Assembly: GCF_035594125.1 (NCBI RefSeq)
Contig: NC_087156.1
Span: forward strand, 34,432,997-34,496,996
From: Scylla paramamosain
Lineage: Eukaryota; Arthropoda; Malacostraca; Decapoda; Portunidae
Direction: 5' to 3'
DNA length: 64,000 nt
Shown here: positions 58,978 to 64,000 of the stretch, piece by piece
How the letters are laid out: the number at the start of each line of letters is the position of its first letter
How positions within the stretch are numbered: the first letter of the stretch is position 1
The notes under the pieces: generated by a model
What the model was told of the DNA's origin: nothing
The model's input: the letters and a program-made list of their open reading frames with translations, nothing else
Database searches by the model: none
Translations under genes and position numbers: made by a program

Positions 58978-59172
58978 AAATAAATAAATAAAATAAATAA
59001 ATAAATAAATAAAAAGTAAATAAATAAATAAACAAATAAAAATAAAATAAATAAATAAACAAATAAATGAATAAAATAAAATGAAATAAGTAATAAATAA
59101 ATAAATAAACAAAAAATAAATAAATAAAATAAACTTACGATCAATGGGAAGCTAAAAACTACTCGGTTCCTC

Positions 59173-59215
<43 letters not shown>

Positions 59216-59225
59216 TATTATTTTT
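58978..59225. repeat. (AAAT)n then (TTA)n tracts
   Basis: AAAT/AAATA units at 58978-59132 and TTA units at 59179-59222. Confidence 0.9.
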
Positions 59226-59980
59226 TACTATTATTATTATTTTTTTTTGCGATTAGAGAATCCTTTCAAAATAAGACTCGACTCTTGCACCATAGCGTCT
59301 TATTATTAAACCCCAGAAGACATGGCAAGGAGCAAAACTCTAGGTCATTCTAAAAAGTGAATGTATACACTACTAAAAAAAACACTCAGCAAAAGGAAAT
59401 GTTAGGGCGTTACGTAATATCCGACACTGCAAAGAGTAAAAATCCGAGACTCAAACTCCTAATAACGTTATGTTTTCTTTTTCTTTTCCTTGTTTTTCTT
59501 CATTGATTTTTGGTGCGTGCGTGTCGGGCGGGGGGGGGGAAATGTATCACGCCTCCCCAATCAAGCGCCGTGATGAGCGGAGATAAAGCGCCGATTCCCC
59601 TGAGGCATTTTCTTTCTCCTTCACCATAACACTACTTTACGACCGCGTGCACCAAGACGGTCCGTGACGCCAGCACGCGACGCCACACTTCTAGACGAAC
59701 CCCTCGATAAGGATGGAGTATTGTGTTTGTCTGTCTCTCCACGTATTTAGTTTCTCAGCACACGTAAGATGTGAAGCTTTTTGACAGGAAGCAAGACGCC
59801 TAAAGTATTGGAGGTTAATGGCATAAGAAAAGTGATCAAGTTGTATTCTTTGATTTGCTTCATAGGGAGTTTAAGGGAGCAGGAAAAATATGTGGTTTAC
59901 CGGTCTCTAATTATGATGATGACTGGTTAATTGATATGTATAAAAATTGTTGGTAGTGGTGGTGGTGGTGGTCGTGGTAG
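59226..59980. other. Mostly unique sequence, no gene seen
   Basis: No coding or RNA signal. A G-run (59529-59538) and a GC-rich patch around 59560-59690 are the only notable composition changes. Confidence 0.55.
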
Positions 59981-59982
59981 TA

Positions 59983-59983
59983 G

Positions 59984-60069
<86 letters not shown>
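59983..60069. repeat. (GTA)n microsatellite
   Basis: About 87 bp of GTA preceded by (GGT)n. Confidence 0.95.
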
Positions 60070-60244
60070 ATCGTCTCTTTCAAATAAGACACAAGTCAGA
60101 ATCTACATATGTACTTTTTATTTTATTTTATTTATTTTATTTCTTTTAGCGTTTATATATTGTACTAGATGTCCAGCAAACGATGACCAGGTCTCAGTAT
60201 TGTTGATGTTGTTTGTTGTTGTTATTATTATTATTAATGGAAGA

Positions 60245-60436
60245 GGAGGTGGGAGGAAAACACAGGTGTATGGAGTTGAGTTTATTCCCGACCGGTTTCG
60301 CATACAGCTTCTTCAGGGGAAATGGGGAACTTCAGTTCTTCTGAAGAAGCTGTAGGCGAAACCTGTAGGGAATAAACTTAACTCCATATACCTGTGTTTT
60401 CCTCCCACCTCCCCCTCCAACTTGTCTAAATGTCTG
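60245..60436. repeat. Foldback (hairpin) repeat, copy B
   Basis: Arms 60245-60321 and 60338-60413 pair over about 75 bp (words GAGTTTATTCCCGACCGGTT and GTAGGGAATAAACTTAACTC). Read on the minus strand it aligns with copy A at 19950-20120, including the outer segment GACAAGTTGGAGG. It is followed by (AAT)n. Confidence 0.8.
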
Positions 60437-60439
60437 AAC

Positions 60440-62080
<1,641 letters not shown>

Positions 62081-62084
62081 ACAA

Positions 62085-62460
62085 GCAAACAAACAAATAA
62101 ACAAACAAACAAACAAACAAACAAATAAACAAACAAATAAACAAACAAACAAACAACAAACAGGTAAAATCCTAACGCTTCACTGACATGGAATGATAAC
62201 AATAATAAAATTAAATGAATGCAACATCGAGCAAACAAACTGGTAAAACCTTAACACTATACACGCTTTAGAAAAGAAAATAAAAAAAATAATAATAATG
62301 GTAAATGAGATAAAATGAATGCAACACCGAATAAACAAATTAGTAAAAGTATAACATTTTAACCTTATAAAAAAAAAAGAATAAATAAAGCATAAAGTAA
62401 TAATGACTACAATAACAATAATAATGAAATGATAAAATAACGAAAAAAGGGAACATAATA
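62085..62460. repeat. (CAAA)n tract and ~100-bp degenerate tandem repeat
   Basis: CAAA/CAAATAA units at 62085-62160, then about three units sharing AAATGAATGCAACA(T/C)CGA, AACAAA(C/T)T(G/A)GTAAAA and AATAATAATGA (starting near 62210 and 62315, with a partial unit on each side). Confidence 0.7.
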
Positions 62461-63167
62461 CTAATAATTTGAAGAACACGTTAGCTTATCGGAGGTACAG
62501 TTACCCCCAATTAGTGATGCCCTGTGATGCCCTTGAGTCGAGTGAATTTCACGACAGCAAATCGAAAGGAGATTAACATGTGCACTAATGAACCGCGTTG
62601 TATCAAGAACTACGCACAGTCAACGGATAGCGAGCGAAGTCACTGTGATAGATGGAGGTGACTGTGTGATATTGCTTCCTTCCTCCCAAGCATTGAGCAG
62701 AATTTAACACTAGTATTTATAAATGCCCGTACCCAGCGAACGAAAAAATATAAGTGGTGATAATATTAAGAGTATAACGAACATCATCCATAGTAATAAC
62801 ACTTCCATTAGACTTATTACGATGTCAGAAGGCTCGCTACATAATTCCATCAGGGGGGACATAATAACAACGACAGGGACACGAACCAGATAGACAAAAT
62901 TACGTAACTTCCAAGACCGGGACTATCGTCCGGAACTCCTGGGGGCCGTGTCCGCTGCCTGCCACCGCTACCACCACCACCACCATCTGGCCCCCGGTGT
63001 ACTGTGGTGGTTCCAGGGGAGGGTGGTGTCTGAAGGGTACGCAGCTGTAACATGAGCGTGATAGTGTGGCTTCTGATGATAGGACAGTTGTGGTTAGAGT
63101 CACAACAGCTTCTCAAGTTGACTGTTGCTCTCTATTTTCTAATGCTTCTACAACAACAACAACAACA

Positions 63168-63224
<57 letters not shown>

Positions 63225-63999
63225 GCTGCTACTGCTACTGCGTGAAGAAATATGAAACGGCTATGTGATGTATGTTGAAGTGCTCGCGATATTAAATTTA
63301 CATTATCTGAAGAGCCGAATAAGTATCCCGCAACTCTTAAGTGCAAAGAACACTGCGTATAACTGTCTATGGTCGTAAGTGTAAATAATACAAATTGAGT
63401 GGAGTTTATAAAATTCAATGCGTTTCCTTGAACCTACAAGTGCCTTTTAGAAATTCACGGACGGAAAAAGATCGTGGTGCTACTACTACTACTACTACTA
63501 TTACTACTTATTACTAATCAAAAGCAACCCTCAATAGGGGCAAGTGGCCAAATCTCGAGGTAGCGGTCAGGGATCTTGACGTCACACACTATACACGCCC
63601 ACCATGTACCACCTCTACTTCACGCGGTCATGCCAGGTAAACAAAGCGTCGAGGGAGTAACTCAGCAGCTTACACAAGAGTGATGCGGTGGACGCTCCTA
63701 CTCAATAATAATTCTGTATCGCGAGCCGCCTCCACCTCACCTGATTCCCACAGTCAAGGTCACGCGAAGCTTCCACACCCGGTGATATATTATATCCACT
63801 ACTAGTCTGACTAGTAGTGACTCATTTTATATTATAATTCATATTACGTATTCCTTATATTCAATATGTTTACTCTGATATATTCATTTCACATTCGTTT
63901 CGATTGTTTAACTTCATTTTGTAGTGCATTAATCTTTTTTTTTTTATTTAGACTACAGAATACTTAATTAACTAAACCTTGCTATATTCTCTGGTACGT
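62461..63999. other. Intergenic DNA to the window edge
   Basis: (CTA)n at 63160-63235 and 63480-63500. The 62895-63060 stretch has an open minus-strand frame rich in Pro, Gly and Thr that might be an exon but has no family resemblance. Nothing else recognised. Confidence 0.5.
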
Positions 64000-64000
64000 T

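Noticed and set aside
58272..59144. 290-codon minus-strand frame, Phe/Leu/Ser/Tyr-rich
   Set aside because: It lies over the polypurine and AAAT repeats; the membrane-like look is low-complexity composition.
60338..60375. Hammerhead-ribozyme-like core (CTGAAGA...GAAA) in the foldback repeat
   Set aside because: The two conserved boxes are present in copy B but copy A reads TTGAGGA...AAAA, stem II would be only about two base pairs and no stem I/III pairing was evident.
63577..63584. TGACGTCA (CRE palindrome); also at 38141 and 1316
   Set aside because: Eight-base words of this kind are expected by chance in 64 kb, and no promoter context supports them.

Overview
This is eukaryotic nuclear DNA, most likely from a decapod crustacean. 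The grounds are the extreme density of long dinucleotide microsatellites ((GA)n, (CA)n, (TA)n), jockey-type and CR1/L2-type non-LTR retrotransposon remains of a kind common in decapods, and one intron-rich gene with GT..AG junctions. The species cannot be fixed from the sequence. There are no bacterial-style genes or operons.

The only host gene I can support lies on the minus strand from about 33656 down to 9000. It is an MCTP (multiple C2 and transmembrane domain) gene, an endoplasmic-reticulum calcium sensor of synapses. I assembled 13 coding exons by hand. Splice phases agree at every junction, and the conceptual product is about 914 residues: a long disordered Ser/Asp-rich N-terminus, two C2 domains, two membrane segments separated by an acidic loop, and a basic C-terminal tail. 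Exons 4 to 13 are clean. Exons 1 to 3 carry a stop and several frame changes although the splice sites are intact, so either the assembly has indels there or this allele is damaged. A first C2 domain (C2A), usual in the family, was not found in the window.

The introns and the 3' flank are full of transposons. There are two Tc1-like elements (one sitting in a palindromic target), a jockey-like LINE, two or three CR1/L2-like LINE fragments with a CAACTAGGTAAATA tail, and three copies of one pogo/Tigger-like family with TA target duplications, one of which keeps the CENP-B-type helix-turn-helix. There is also a TTAA-flanked piggyBac-like element and a foldback (hairpin) repeat. A second copy of the foldback repeat lies near 60.3 kb.

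From about 34 kb to the end I see no convincing gene. This upstream or intergenic region is built largely of microsatellites, degenerate tandem repeats and purine/pyrimidine-asymmetric blocks, with two tRNA-derived SINE-like pieces. The most unusual architecture is a 1.8-kb stretch (48.2 to 50.0 kb) of eleven alternating dinucleotide tracts, many of them mutually inverted. Nearby are a 240-bp (GT)n(GA)n compound tract and a degenerate 55 to 80-bp tandem array at 44.6 to 45.2 kb. No previously unknown multi-gene system is visible.
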